In this document: positions 9,747 through 17,130 of the stretch, piece after piece | Position numbering within the stretch: position 1 is the stretch's first letter | Layout: each line of letters begins with the position of its first letter | From: JBLNBU01 sp050260215 | Lineage (GTDB): Bacteria; Pseudomonadota; Alphaproteobacteria; Rhodospirillales; Magnetospirillaceae | Direction: 5' to 3' | DNA length: 28,291 nt | NCBI GenBank assembly: GCA_050260215.1 | Contig: JBLNBU010000261.1 | Coordinates: 1-28,291, forward strand | Position numbers and translations under genes: made by a program | Notes under the pieces: model-generated | The model's input: the letters and a program-made list of their open reading frames with translations, nothing else | Databases searched by the model: none | Told to the model about the DNA's origin: nothing

Positions 9747-10550
9747 TTACGCCGGATTCTGCAGCACCTGGGTGACGAACTTGACCCCCGGATAGGCCAG
9801 CGTCAGCAGCAGATAGGCCACCAGCACCACCCGGGCGGCGATGCGGCCGCGCACTCCGCAGACGCGGTGCCCGACCAGCAGCAGGCCGATCAGGCCGAAG
9901 GCCAGCAGCGACAGCAGGGTCTTGTGGTCGACCTTGAACAGGGAGCCGGTCTCGAAATAGAGCGTGCCCATGCCGGTGGCCAGGCCCAGGCCCAGCACGA
10001 TCTCGCAGGCCAGCAGCAACCGGCCCGACAGCCGCTCGCTGTCGGCGACCGAGGGCAGTTGCCGGGTCAGGGCATTGGGGCTTTTGCGCTTCAGGGCCCG
10101 CTCCTGCAGGAAGGTGGCCAGCGAGGCCACCGCCGCCAGCGTCAGCAGGGCATAGGTCATGACGCCGACCAGGATGTGCAGGTCCAGCCACGCCGGAGGC
10201 GCGGTGCCCGACAGCGGTCGCGCCACCTCGAGCCGGTGGGCCACCGAGGCGACGACGCCGAGGACGACCAGATAGGGCATCAGCAGCGGTGCCAGCCGCC
10301 AGCCCTGCCCCGAGCCCGCCGCCACCAGGGCGAACAGGCCGGCACTGGCGGCGATGCTGACCCACAGGGTGGCCGACAGGCTGGTCTGCCAGGCGCCGCT
10401 CAGCAGCGCCGCGGCCGCGGCGGCAGGCCCCAGCACGGCCACCAGGGCGGCGATCCAGAAGGGCGCGCCGCGCGACGGGCTTTTGAGCGGGATCACCGCG
10501 GCGGGAACCAATGCCACCAGGGCAAGCAGATTGTAGGCGAGGCTCGACAT
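9747..10550 (-). CDS. Cytochrome c assembly family inner-membrane protein (YpjD/CcsA-like)
   Basis: A 267-residue protein with about eight hydrophobic helices (near 5-22, 31-50, 58-78, 88-105, 124-146, 177-195, 211-228, 240-255). It fits the CcsA/YpjD/HemX family of integral membrane proteins, some of which handle haem during cytochrome c maturation. H125 in WLDLHILVGVMTYALL and H209 in FKVDHKTLLSLLAFGLIGLLL are in positions typical of YpjD proteins. The tryptophan-rich WWD signature of true CcsA/CcmF is not visible, so a haem-ligase role is not supported. In related genomes it often lies near ffh, which is not in this window. ATG at 10550 is preceded by TATAGT only 7 nt away. It is head to head with ispDF. 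Confidence 0.8.
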   Translation of the reverse strand: MSSLAYNLLALVALVPAAVIPLKSPSRGAPFWIAALVAVLGPAAAAAALLSGAWQTSLSATLWVSIAASAGLFALVAAGSGQGWRLAPLLMPYLVVLGVVASVAHRLEVARPLSGTAPPAWLDLHILVGVMTYALLTLAAVASLATFLQERALKRKSPNALTRQLPSVADSERLSGRLLLACEIVLGLGLATGMGTLYFETGSLFKVDHKTLLSLLAFGLIGLLLVGHRVCGVRGRIAARVVLVAYLLLTLAYPGVKFVTQVLQNPA

Positions 10551-10557
10551 GGCGCGA

Positions 10558-10583
10558 ACTATACCATCCTTTGCCGCGAGACA
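10558..10583 (-). promoter_or_regulatory. Promoter of the YpjD-like gene, near-leaderless
   Basis: TATAGT occupies 10563-10558 on the minus strand. TTGTCT lies upstream with a 15-nt spacer (CTTTGT would give 17). Only 7 nt separate the -10 box from the ATG at 10550, so transcription should begin at or next to the start codon. There is no Shine-Dalgarno in that space. Confidence 0.5.
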
Positions 10584-10604
10584 AAGGGGAAGCAGTTCGG
10601 TCTC

Positions 10605-10633
10605 TTGGCAGAGGGACCAATCCCTTTTAGGCT
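10605..10633 (+). promoter_or_regulatory. Candidate sigma-70 promoter of ispDF
   Basis: TTGGCA at 10605-10610 and TAGGCT at 10628-10633 are separated by 17 nt on the plus strand. The -35 is good and the -10 weak. The leader would be about 25 nt, leaving room for the strong ribosome binding site. Confidence 0.45.
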
Positions 10634-10651
10634 GCCACCCGGTTTCGCCTT

Positions 10652-10658
10652 AAGGAGG
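10652..10658 (+). promoter_or_regulatory. Strong ribosome binding site of ispDF
   Basis: AAGGAGG lies 5 nt before ATG 10664 and is a near-perfect Shine-Dalgarno. It fixes the start of ispDF. Confidence 0.85.
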
Positions 10659-10663
10659 CTTCG

Positions 10664-11821
10664 ATGGGCAAGGTGGTGGCATTGGTGGTGGCTGCGGGGC
10701 GTGGCCGGCGGTTCGGCGGCGACCTGCCCAAGCAGTATCTGGACCTGGCCGGCCGGCCGGTGCTGCGCCACACCCTGGCCGCCCTGGCCGCCAACCCCGA
10801 GATCGACGCCGTGCGCGCCGTCATCCACCCCGACGACCGCCAGCTCTATGACCTGGCCGCCGCCGGGCTGGGCATCCTCGAGCCCGTCCACGGCGGCGAG
10901 ACCCGCCAGGACAGCGTGCGGCTGGGCATCGAAAGCCTGGCCGGGCTGGACCCGACGGCGGTGCTGATCCACGACGGGGCGCGGCCCTTCGTCGACGCCG
11001 GCACCATCGGCCGCGTCATCGCCGCGCTTGCCACCCATCCCGGCGCCGTGCCGGCCATTCCGGTGGCCGACACCCTGAAGCGCGGCGCCGACGGGCTGGT
11101 GTCCACCACGGTTGACAGGAGCGGACTGTTCCGCGCCCAGACCCCGCAGGGCTTCCGTTACGCCGACATCGTCGCCGCCCACCGCGCCGTGATCGGCGAG
11201 GAGCTGACCGACGACGCGGCGGTGGCCGAACGCGCCGGCCTGCCGGTCGCCCTGGTGATGGGCTCGGAAGACAACGTCAAGATCACTACCGTCGCCGATC
11301 TCGATCGCGCCCGGCGCCTGTTCGAGGGTCCGGGCGAGGTGCGCACCGGCAGCGGCTACGACGTCCACCGCTTCACCGAGGGTGATGGCGTGTGGCTGTG
11401 CGGGGTCCGCGTGCCCCACGACGAGGCGCTGCTCGGCCATTCCGACGCCGACGTCGCCCTGCACGCGCTGACCGACGCCATCCTGGGTGCGGTCGCCGCC
11501 GGCGACATCGGGCGCCACTTCCCGCCCAGCGATCCCAAGTGGAAGGGCGCGCCCTCCGACCAGTTCCTGGCCCATGCCGGCGGCCTGGTGACCGCGCTCG
11601 GCGGGCGCATCGTCAACGTCGACGTCACCATCATCTGCGAGCGCCCCAAGGTCGGCCCGCACCGGGCGGCCATGGCGGCCCGCGTGGCCGAAATCCTGAA
11701 GGTCCGTCAGGATCGGGTGGCGGTCAAGGCCACCACCACCGAAGGCCTGGGCTTCACCGGCCGGCGCGAAGGCATCGCCGCCCAGGCGGTCGCCAACGTC
11801 TGGCTGCCGCGCAGCGTCTAG
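10664..11821 (+). CDS. ispDF: Bifunctional IspD/IspF (MEP-pathway isoprenoid enzyme)
   Basis: A 385-residue fusion catalysing two steps of the non-mevalonate isoprenoid pathway. The IspD half (about 1-225) makes CDP-methylerythritol. It shows VVAAGRGRRFGGDLPKQY (8-25), IHDGARP (102-108) and TPQGFRY (160-166). The IspF half (about 226-385) forms the cyclic diphosphate and releases CMP. It shows GSGYDVHRF with metal ligands D233 and H235, GHSDADVALHALTDA with H267, DIGRHFPPSDPKWKG, and the TTTEGLGFTGRREGIAAQA C-terminus. The fusion, lacking the intermediate IspE, is common in alpha- and epsilonproteobacteria. Its stop TAG shares bases with the cutA stop on the other strand. Confidence 0.97.
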   Translation: MGKVVALVVAAGRGRRFGGDLPKQYLDLAGRPVLRHTLAALAANPEIDAVRAVIHPDDRQLYDLAAAGLGILEPVHGGETRQDSVRLGIESLAGLDPTAVLIHDGARPFVDAGTIGRVIAALATHPGAVPAIPVADTLKRGADGLVSTTVDRSGLFRAQTPQGFRYADIVAAHRAVIGEELTDDAAVAERAGLPVALVMGSEDNVKITTVADLDRARRLFEGPGEVRTGSGYDVHRFTEGDGVWLCGVRVPHDEALLGHSDADVALHALTDAILGAVAAGDIGRHFPPSDPKWKGAPSDQFLAHAGGLVTALGGRIVNVDVTIICERPKVGPHRAAMAARVAEILKVRQDRVAVKATTTEGLGFTGRREGIAAQAVANVWLPRSV

Positions 11822-12132
11822 CGCGTCTCCGCCTCGATCCACTGCAGGAAGCCCGGATTGCCCGCCTTGATGGGCACGGCCACCACGCAGGGACAGGTAT
11901 AGCTGTGGAGTTCCTTGACCCGGGCGATCACCGCCTCGACCTTTTCGGCCGCGGTCTTGGCGATCAGCACCGCCTCGCGCTCCTCCTGCACGGCGCCTTC
12001 CCACCAGTACAGCGAGGTGGCGCCGTCAAGGACGTTGGCGCAGGCGACCAGCCGCGATTCGACCAGGCCGCGGGCGATCTTGACGGCTTCTTCGCGTGAC
12101 CCTGCGGTGACGTAGACCAGGACAGTGCTCAT
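11818..12132 (-). CDS. cutA: Divalent-cation tolerance protein CutA
   Basis: A 104-residue trimeric cytoplasmic protein resembling PII signalling proteins. In E. coli it is linked to copper and other divalent-cation tolerance; its exact role is unclear. It carries the family pattern LVYVTAGSREEAVKIARGLVESRLVACANV, SLYWWEGAVQEEREAVLIAKT, and ELHSYTCPCVVAVPIKAGNPGFLQWI. Length is normal. AGAGGAG about 9 nt upstream of ATG 12132 is a plausible ribosome binding site. It converges on ispDF, sharing CTAG at 11818-11821, with no room for a terminator between. The upstream 254 nt is non-coding. Confidence 0.95.
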   Translation of the reverse strand: MSTVLVYVTAGSREEAVKIARGLVESRLVACANVLDGATSLYWWEGAVQEEREAVLIAKTAAEKVEAVIARVKELHSYTCPCVVAVPIKAGNPGFLQWIEAETR

Positions 12133-12386
12133 CGGTCAGGCTCCTCTCGGCTGCCCGGAAACCTTGGCGTGTGGCTTGTCTCGGGTCAAGAAGACGGGGC
12201 GGCCCGAGGGGGAACCGCCCCGCAAGTCGACGAAGGCCCGCCTCTGGAGAGGAGTTCAAGCAGAGGCCGCCATGCGATGGTCCGCAGACGCCGCCCCTCT
12301 CGCGCCGCCAGCGGAAACCGCTGTCATGGGACATGGGGTGCGCACGGCGGGATTTCGATGCCACCGCGTGACAAATCCCAGTGGCT
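12133..12386. other. Non-coding gap with several inverted repeats
   Basis: 254 nt between the glycosyltransferase stop and the cutA start. I see no credible gene. It holds four stems: CGGGGCGG/CCGCCCCG (12195-12202 with 12215-12222), GCCTCTG/CAGAGGC (12240-12246 with 12261-12267), AGCGG/CCGCT around AAA (12310-12322), and GGGATTT/AAATCCC (12349-12355 with 12373-12379). The last interleaves with GCCAC/GTGGC (12360-12364 with 12381-12385). No T-run follows any stem on either strand, so they are not ordinary terminators. It may be a cutA leader, a small RNA, or only GC-rich palindromic sequence. Confidence 0.5.
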
Positions 12387-13499
12387 TCAACTGCGTGCGC
12401 AGGCCGCCCCGGTGCCGTCCAGCATGGACTCGAGCACGCAGACCGCCTCGTCCACCCCCGTGGGCTCGGCAACCCCCGGATCCGGCAGCGAAAACAACCT
12501 CTGCAGTTGCGCGGCGAGCCCCCCGTCCAGCAGCGCCTCCATATCGGTCGGAAGGGCCCTTGTATGGGCCATCAGCCAGTTATCCAGATGGGGACTTTCC
12601 GGCCAGTCGGGCCGCGGCTGGAACAGCACCGGCCGGCCAGCCAGCGCCGCCTCGGTGAAGGTGCCGTAGCCGGGCTTGGTCACCACCACGTCACACGACG
12701 CCAGCAGGTCGACAAAGGCCATCCTGGCCGCTTCCCAAGGGCGCAGGTCGTCCCGCGCGGGCACCGGCAAGGTGGACAGCCAGGTCCAGCCCGCCAGCAT
12801 CGGCCAGCGGTCCAGCGGCAGCGCGTGGTCGATGCCGCCGAAGGCGATCAGGCCGACCTTGGCGTCGGCTGTCAGCCCCAGCCCCGCCCGAAGTTCCGCC
12901 CCACGCCCGGCGCCGCGCCGCCCCACCGGGCCGATGGTGCGCATCTTGGAAAACCGCGGCATGTCCATGGCCGGGGTGACGCGCAGGAACACATCGCCCG
13001 CCTCGTAGGCGGCCAGCATTTCGCCCCCGATGCGCGACGCCTCGGGGCGGTCGCCCAGGTAGTGCCGGTACATGTCGGCCCAGTTCAGCGAACTGAACCC
13101 GGCAACCGGGATCTTCGCCCGCGCCGCCGCGGCAATGGTCACGTACGGGACGTTGGCAAGAACGACGTCGGGGGCGGCAGCGGCCAGCCTGGCCGCCTCG
13201 GCGGCGACCACGGCGTCGAAATTGGCGTGCAGGGTCAGATAGCCCGTGGCCGAGGCCTCGCGGTCGATCTCGGTGGCAGAAAGCATGCGAAAGCCGAAAT
13301 CGGGAATGTCGCCCACCAAGGTGACGTCCTCGCCATAGCGGGTGGCGAGGAAATGGCGCGGCAGGCTGGTCTGGACGGTGACCCGCAGTCGAGGCCTGCG
13401 CCGGCGCAACTCGGCCACCACCGGCGCCGTCATGGCCGCGTGACCGTATCCGTGGGGGCTCAGCGCGACCCAGAGGTGGGCGGACTCGATCCGGGGCAT
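12387..13499 (-). CDS. Glycosyltransferase-like protein (GT-B fold), function unknown
   Basis: A 370-residue protein. The N-terminus has VALSPHGYGHAAMTAPVVAEL (HGYGH at 16-20), the glycine-rich loop of GT-B enzymes such as MurG. The C-terminal half carries TKPGYGTFTEAALAGRPVLF (274-293), the nucleotide-sugar binding pattern seen in MurG-like transferases and in the N-terminal domain of some sugar kinases. No signal peptide or membrane helix. I chose ATG 13499, which has AGGAAG 8 nt upstream; an in-frame start 60 nt earlier lacks this. It stands alone, so the acceptor and donor cannot be inferred. A degenerate or non-enzymatic member is possible. Confidence 0.7.
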   Translation of the reverse strand: MPRIESAHLWVALSPHGYGHAAMTAPVVAELRRRRPRLRVTVQTSLPRHFLATRYGEDVTLVGDIPDFGFRMLSATEIDREASATGYLTLHANFDAVVAAEAARLAAAAPDVVLANVPYVTIAAAARAKIPVAGFSSLNWADMYRHYLGDRPEASRIGGEMLAAYEAGDVFLRVTPAMDMPRFSKMRTIGPVGRRGAGRGAELRAGLGLTADAKVGLIAFGGIDHALPLDRWPMLAGWTWLSTLPVPARDDLRPWEAARMAFVDLLASCDVVVTKPGYGTFTEAALAGRPVLFQPRPDWPESPHLDNWLMAHTRALPTDMEALLDGGLAAQLQRLFSLPDPGVAEPTGVDEAVCVLESMLDGTGAACARS

Positions 13500-13628
13500 G
13501 CTGGTACTTCCTGACTTTACTGGGGGAACCATAGCACAGGGACAGCCAACCGACGGCAACCGCGTCAGATGTTTCGGGAAGGCAACCGCCCTGCGTCAAA
13601 AGTCACACACAGGAGTCCCACACGGGGC

Positions 13629-13654
13629 AAAAAGAAAGCCGCCCGAAGGCGGCT
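13629..13654 (-). terminator. Rho-independent terminator of tRNA-Pro
   Basis: On the minus strand AGCCGCC-TTCG-GGCGGCT (13654-13637) is a 7-bp stem with a UUCG tetraloop. It is followed by TTCTTTTT, a classic intrinsic terminator. It starts 17 nt after the tRNA CCA end and separates the tRNA from the glycosyltransferase gene. Confidence 0.9.
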
Positions 13655-13670
13655 AACTCTTTGAGAAAAT

Positions 13671-13747
13671 TGGTCGGAGCGGCGGGATTCGAACCCACGA
13701 CCCCCAGTCCCCCAGACTGATGCGCTACCGGGCTGCGCTACGCTCCG
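13671..13747 (-). tRNA. tRNA-Pro (anticodon GGG)
   Basis: 77 nt including an encoded CCA. The acceptor stem CGGAGCG/CGCTCCG pairs fully. The D-arm is GCGC-AGCCCGGTA-GCGC. The anticodon stem TCAGT/ACTGG encloses loop CTGGGGG, giving anticodon GGG at 34-36. The T-arm GTGGGTTCGAATCCCGC carries TTCGAAT. It reads CCC and CCU proline codons. It is a single transcription unit with its own promoter and terminator. Position downstream of ihfA-merR is common in alphaproteobacteria. Confidence 0.97.
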
Positions 13748-13821
13748 ACCGTGTCCGAAAGGCCTTGGAAACCGGCCCCGGACGGGGGTTCCCGGCGGAA
13801 GCCCGTCGGGAAGAGGGGCGC

Positions 13822-13850
13822 ACTATACTCAGGCACCCCGGGCTTTGCAA
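13822..13850 (-). promoter_or_regulatory. Sigma-70 promoter of tRNA-Pro
   Basis: TTGCAA (13850-13845) and TATAGT (13827-13822) are spaced by exactly 17 nt on the minus strand, the best-matching housekeeping promoter in the window. The -35 box lies 3 nt beyond the merR stop. The precursor leader would be about 65-70 nt. Confidence 0.8.
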
Positions 13851-13853
13851 CCC

Positions 13854-14405
13854 TCACCTTTCGCGTGGCTGCAACAGGCCGCGCAGCTGCTCGAGCTCGG
13901 CCAAAAGCTCTTCGAGTTCGTGGCGCAGGGCGGCCGACAGCGGCCCCTGCGGGACCTCGTCCGGGCGCTCGGCGATGGCGAAATCCAGGGTATCTCGCTC
14001 TTCCTCGGTCTCGCCGTCGTCGACGGCGGGAAGGCCCGGGGTGGGCAGGCCGGGAAGGGTCACGTCCATGGGCAGCGTCGGCTCGGCTTCGGTGCGCAGC
14101 GCGGACGCCGGCTTGGCCCCTGCCCCGCCGTCCTTCAACAGCTTCTGCACACCCTTGATGGTGTAGCCTTCTGAATAGAGCAGGTCGCGGATGCGCTTGA
14201 GCAGCGCAACGTCCTCGGGGCGATAGTACCGCCGCCCGCCGCCGCGCTTGAGCGGCTTGACCTGGGGAAACTTGCTTTCCCAGAACCGAAGCACGTGCTG
14301 GGGCACGTCGAGGTCGTCGGCGACCTCGGAAATGGTGCGGAACGCCGCCTCGGACTTGCCGCCCCGCCGGGGCGGCGCGTCGGTGTCGTCCTCGTCGCCA
14401 CTCAT
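13854..14405 (-). CDS. MerR-family transcriptional regulator
   Basis: A 183-residue protein with an N-terminal winged helix-turn-helix of MerR type (about 22-92: FRTISEVADDLDVPQHVLRFWESKFPQVKP, then GGGRRYYRPEDVALLKRIRDLLYSEGYTIKGVQKLL). A Pro/acid-rich linker follows, then a short leucine-rich, coiled-coil-like tail (about 158-178), likely for dimerisation. There is no cysteine-rich metal site, so it is not a metal sensor. Its start overlaps the ihfA stop (ATGA). The ihfA-merR pair is conserved across alphaproteobacteria, but its target genes are not something I can state from the sequence. Confidence 0.9.
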   Translation of the reverse strand: MSGDEDDTDAPPRRGGKSEAAFRTISEVADDLDVPQHVLRFWESKFPQVKPLKRGGGRRYYRPEDVALLKRIRDLLYSEGYTIKGVQKLLKDGGAGAKPASALRTEAEPTLPMDVTLPGLPTPGLPAVDDGETEEERDTLDFAIAERPDEVPQGPLSAALRHELEELLAELEQLRGLLQPRER

Positions 14406-14710
14406 TTCTTGGCTGCCCGTCCGTCGTTGATGCGCTTCTTCAACAGCTGCGACGGCCTGAACACCAGCACCCGGCGCGGCAGGATCGGCACTTCCTCGCC
14501 GGTCTTGGGATTGCGCCCGACGCGCTGGCCCTTGGCGCGGACCGAGAAGCTGCCGAAGGACGAGATCTTGACCGCCTCGCCGCGCGACAGCGCGCCCGAA
14601 ATCTCGCTCAGGACCGCTTCCAGCAGGTCGGCCGATTCGTTGCGCGACAGCCCAACCTCCTGGTAGACCGCTTCGCTCAACTGTGCGCGGGTAATGGTGT
14701 TCTCGGCCAT
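14402..14710 (-). CDS. ihfA: Integration host factor subunit alpha
   Basis: A 102-residue DNA-bending protein of the HU/IHF family that forms a heterodimer with IhfB. It acts in the nucleoid and at sigma-54 promoters, including those used by NtrC. Family marks are TRAQLSEAVYQEVGLSRNES, EAVKISSFGSFSVRAKGQRVGRNPKTGEEVPI (the beta arm with the intercalating proline) and RRVLVFRPSQLLKKRIN. Length is normal. It has a promoter directly upstream, separate from fabH. It overlaps merR by 4 nt. Confidence 0.96.
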   Translation of the reverse strand: MAENTITRAQLSEAVYQEVGLSRNESADLLEAVLSEISGALSRGEAVKISSFGSFSVRAKGQRVGRNPKTGEEVPILPRRVLVFRPSQLLKKRINDGRAAKK

Positions 14711-14752
14711 GCCGTGCGACGCCCGATTGCTGTTGGACTATAGGATCAGCCG

Positions 14753-14781
14753 ACCCTAGCCCCTTCCCATAAAGGCGTCAA
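14753..14781 (-). promoter_or_regulatory. Candidate sigma-70 promoter of ihfA-merR
   Basis: TTGACG (14781-14776) and TAGGGT (14758-14753) lie 17 nt apart on the minus strand, in the 126 nt between fabH and ihfA. The leader would be about 35 nt. A second TATAGT occurs at 14742-14737 but has no matching -35. Confidence 0.6.
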
Positions 14782-14836
14782 TATCAAAGGGATGCGGCAA
14801 GGCGTTGCAGCAGGCAGGCAACGCCGCAACCGGCCG

Positions 14837-15811
14837 TCACATGCGGACCAGGCCGGCGCCCCAGGTGAAACCGCCGCCCATGGCCTCAAGCAGGACCAGC
14901 TGGCCGGACTTGATGCGGCCGTCGTCCACCGCCTCGGTCAGCGCCAGCGGCACCGAGGCCGCGGACGTGTTGGCGTGCCGCTCGACCGTCATCACCATGC
15001 GCTCAAGCGGGAAGCCCAGCTTGCGGGCGGTGCCCTCGATGATGCGGCGGTTGGCCTGGTGCGGCACCACCCAGTCGATGTCGGCCGCCTTGAGGTCGTT
15101 GGCAGCCAGCGCCTCGCCCACCACCGAGGCCAGGTTGGTGACCGCGTGGCGGAACACCTCGCGGCCTTCCATGCGCACATGGCCGACCGTCCGGGTGCTG
15201 CTGGGGCCGCCGTCCACGAACAACAGGTCGTGGTACTGGCCATCGGAATGGATGTGGGTCGACAAGATGCCGGTGTCGCCGCTGCTGCCCTTGCCGCGCC
15301 CGGCGCGCAGGACCACGGCGCCGGCGCCGTCGCCGAACAGCACGCAGGTGGTGCGGTCGTTCCAGTCGAGGATGCGCGAGAACGTTTCGGCCCCGATCAC
15401 CAGCGCGGTGCGGGCCTGACCGGCCTTGATGAAGTTGTCGGCCACGGCCAGGGCGTAGACGAAGCCCGAGCACACCGCCTGGACGTCGAAGGCGGCGCCG
15501 CCGGTCATGCCGATGCGGTGCTGCACCCGGGTGGCGGTGGCGGGAAAGGTGTTGTCGGGAGTGGCGGTGGCCAGCACCAGCAGGTCGACCTCGGATCCGC
15601 TGATACCGGCGGCCTTGAGCGCCCGCTGGGCGGCGTGGGTGGCCAGGTCGGCGGTGGTCTCGCCCTCGGCGGCGACGTGGCGCTGGCGGATGCCCGAGCG
15701 CTCGACGATCCATTCGTCCGAGGTGTCGACGGTGCGCGCCAGTTCGTCGTTGGTGACCACGCGGGCCGGCAGGTACGAACCGCAGCCGACGATCTGGGAG
15801 CGGATGATCAT
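14837..15811 (-). CDS. fabH: 3-oxoacyl-ACP synthase III (FabH)
   Basis: A 324-residue thiolase-fold condensing enzyme. It joins acetyl-CoA with malonyl-ACP to begin fatty acid synthesis. The catalytic triad is visible: C114 in QAVCSGFVYA, H251 in VVPHQANRRII, and N281 in RHANTSAASVPLAL. DTSDEWIVERSGIRQRH and the C-terminal MGGGFTWGAGLVRM are also typical. Length is normal. The ATG lies 4 nt after the plsX stop, so the two are co-translated. Together they link phospholipid and fatty acid initiation. Confidence 0.97.
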   Translation of the reverse strand: MIIRSQIVGCGSYLPARVVTNDELARTVDTSDEWIVERSGIRQRHVAAEGETTADLATHAAQRALKAAGISGSEVDLLVLATATPDNTFPATATRVQHRIGMTGGAAFDVQAVCSGFVYALAVADNFIKAGQARTALVIGAETFSRILDWNDRTTCVLFGDGAGAVVLRAGRGKGSSGDTGILSTHIHSDGQYHDLLFVDGGPSSTRTVGHVRMEGREVFRHAVTNLASVVGEALAANDLKAADIDWVVPHQANRRIIEGTARKLGFPLERMVMTVERHANTSAASVPLALTEAVDDGRIKSGQLVLLEAMGGGFTWGAGLVRM

Positions 15812-15815
15812 GGCG

Positions 15816-16868
15816 CTAGCGGTTCCCGGCGGCGACTTGGGTGGGGGCCTCGACGGCGTTCAGGCGCTCGAATTCGCGCCGGATGCGTTCGTTGTAGCCG
15901 TGGCCGACCAGGTCGATGGCGACGCCGACCGCGTTGGCGAAGCCGAAGGCATCGGTGCCGCCGTGGCTTTTGACCGCGATGCCGTTCAGCCCCAGGAACA
16001 TGGCGCCGTTATAGCGGCGCGGATCGATGCGCATCTTGACCTTGTCCAGCGCGTGCTTGGCCAGCAGATAGCCCAGTTTGGCCAGCCACGAGTGGCGGAA
16101 CCCCTCGCGCAGGTGGGTCGAATAGAGCCGTACCGTGCCCTCGGCGGTCTTCAGGGCGATGTTGCCGGTGAAGCCGTCGGTGACCACGACGTCCACCGTA
16201 CCGGCGGCAATGTCGTTGCCCTCGATGAAACCGTGGAACTTGATGGGCAGATGGCTTTCGCGCAGCGTGTTGGCCGCGGCCTTGACTGCGTCGTTGCCCT
16301 TCAGCTCTTCCGCCCCGACGTTCAGGATGCCGATGGTCGGCTGCTGCAGGCCCAGCACGGCGCGGGCGAACACCTCGCCCATCACGGCGAACTGCACTAG
16401 GTTGTTGGCGTCGCAGTCGACGTTGGCGCCCAGGTCCAGCATGACCGTCTCGCCGCGGATGGTCGGGAACAGCCCGGCGATGGCGGGCCGGTCGATACCG
16501 GGCAGCGTGCGCAGCACGAACTTGGACACCGCCATCAGCGCGCCGGTGTTGCCGGCCGAGACCACGCCGGCGGCCTCGCCCTTGGCGACGGCGTCCACCG
16601 CCAGCCACATGGACGAGCCACGGCCCTGGCGCAGCACCTGGCTGGGCTTGTCCTCGTTGGCGACGGACTGGTCGGTGTGACGCAGCGTCACCACCGGCTT
16701 CAGCGCAGGCGCAGCGTCGAGCAGCGGCTGGACGCGCGCCTGGTCGCCGAACAGCAGATAGCGGACCTGGGGATGGCGTTCGTGGGCCAGGCGCAGGCCA
16801 TCGACCACGACATCAGGGGCGTTGTCACCGCCCATGGCGTCGATGGAGATGGTCATCGGGCTGCTCAC
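15816..16868 (-). CDS. plsX: Phosphate acyltransferase PlsX
   Basis: A 350-residue enzyme that makes acyl-phosphate from acyl-ACP, feeding PlsY for phospholipid synthesis at the inner membrane. It begins with ISIDAMGGDNAPDVVVDGLRLA and shows SAGNTGALMAVSKFVLRTLPGIDRPAI, MLDLGANVDC and VVTDGFTGNIALKTAEG, all typical. The start is uncertain. GTG at 16868 has GGAG 9 nt upstream, while ATG at 16856 gives an equally plausible N-terminus without an evident ribosome binding site. It is 33 nt downstream of rpmF and 4 nt upstream of fabH. Confidence 0.95.
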   Translation of the reverse strand: MSSPMTISIDAMGGDNAPDVVVDGLRLAHERHPQVRYLLFGDQARVQPLLDAAPALKPVVTLRHTDQSVANEDKPSQVLRQGRGSSMWLAVDAVAKGEAAGVVSAGNTGALMAVSKFVLRTLPGIDRPAIAGLFPTIRGETVMLDLGANVDCDANNLVQFAVMGEVFARAVLGLQQPTIGILNVGAEELKGNDAVKAAANTLRESHLPIKFHGFIEGNDIAAGTVDVVVTDGFTGNIALKTAEGTVRLYSTHLREGFRHSWLAKLGYLLAKHALDKVKMRIDPRRYNGAMFLGLNGIAVKSHGGTDAFGFANAVGVAIDLVGHGYNERIRREFERLNAVEAPTQVAAGNR

Positions 16869-16901
16869 GGGCCGAGGCTCCGCCGGCTGTTGAACGCGTC
16901 G

Positions 16902-17090
16902 TTACGCCGAAGCTTCGGCCTGGGCCACGACCTCACGGCCGTCATAATGGCCGCAGGCGCCGCAAACGTGGTGCGGCAGCTTCATCTCGCCGCAGTTCGG
17001 GCATTCCATGCTCGAGGTGTTGGTCAGCGCGTCATGGGCGCGGCGCATGTTGCGGCGGGACTTGGAGGTCTTTTTCTTGGGGACAGCCAT
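16902..17090 (-). CDS. rpmF: 50S ribosomal protein L32
   Basis: A 62-residue protein of the large ribosomal subunit. It starts MAVPKKKTSKSRRNMRRAHD, has a basic N-terminus, and carries a zinc ribbon with C30, C33, C43 and C46 (CPNC...CGAC), so this is the zinc-binding (C+) form. It sits between the DUF177 gene and plsX, a conserved order in many bacteria. It has its own promoter. The Shine-Dalgarno is weak. Confidence 0.97.
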   Translation of the reverse strand: MAVPKKKTSKSRRNMRRAHDALTNTSSMECPNCGEMKLPHHVCGACGHYDGREVVAQAEASA

Positions 17091-17130
17091 ATCGGTTACT
17101 CACTTCTAGGCCCTTGCGGGAAAGGGGCCT

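Noticed and set aside
12180..12300. Resemblance of the structured gap to 6S RNA or another known RNA
   Set aside because: Some words are loosely similar, but I cannot form the long closing stem and central bubble of 6S. I also see no SRP RNA core, RNase P motif or tmRNA end.
12360..12385. GCCACTGGG on the minus strand, reminiscent of part of a cobalamin riboswitch
   Set aside because: No B12 box or other conserved riboswitch segments are present, and the gene downstream is cutA.
12026..12472. A 148-codon minus-strand frame spanning the gap and part of cutA
   Set aside because: It overlaps cutA and the glycosyltransferase in other frames and has no recognisable sequence; its coding look is that of a GC-rich shadow.
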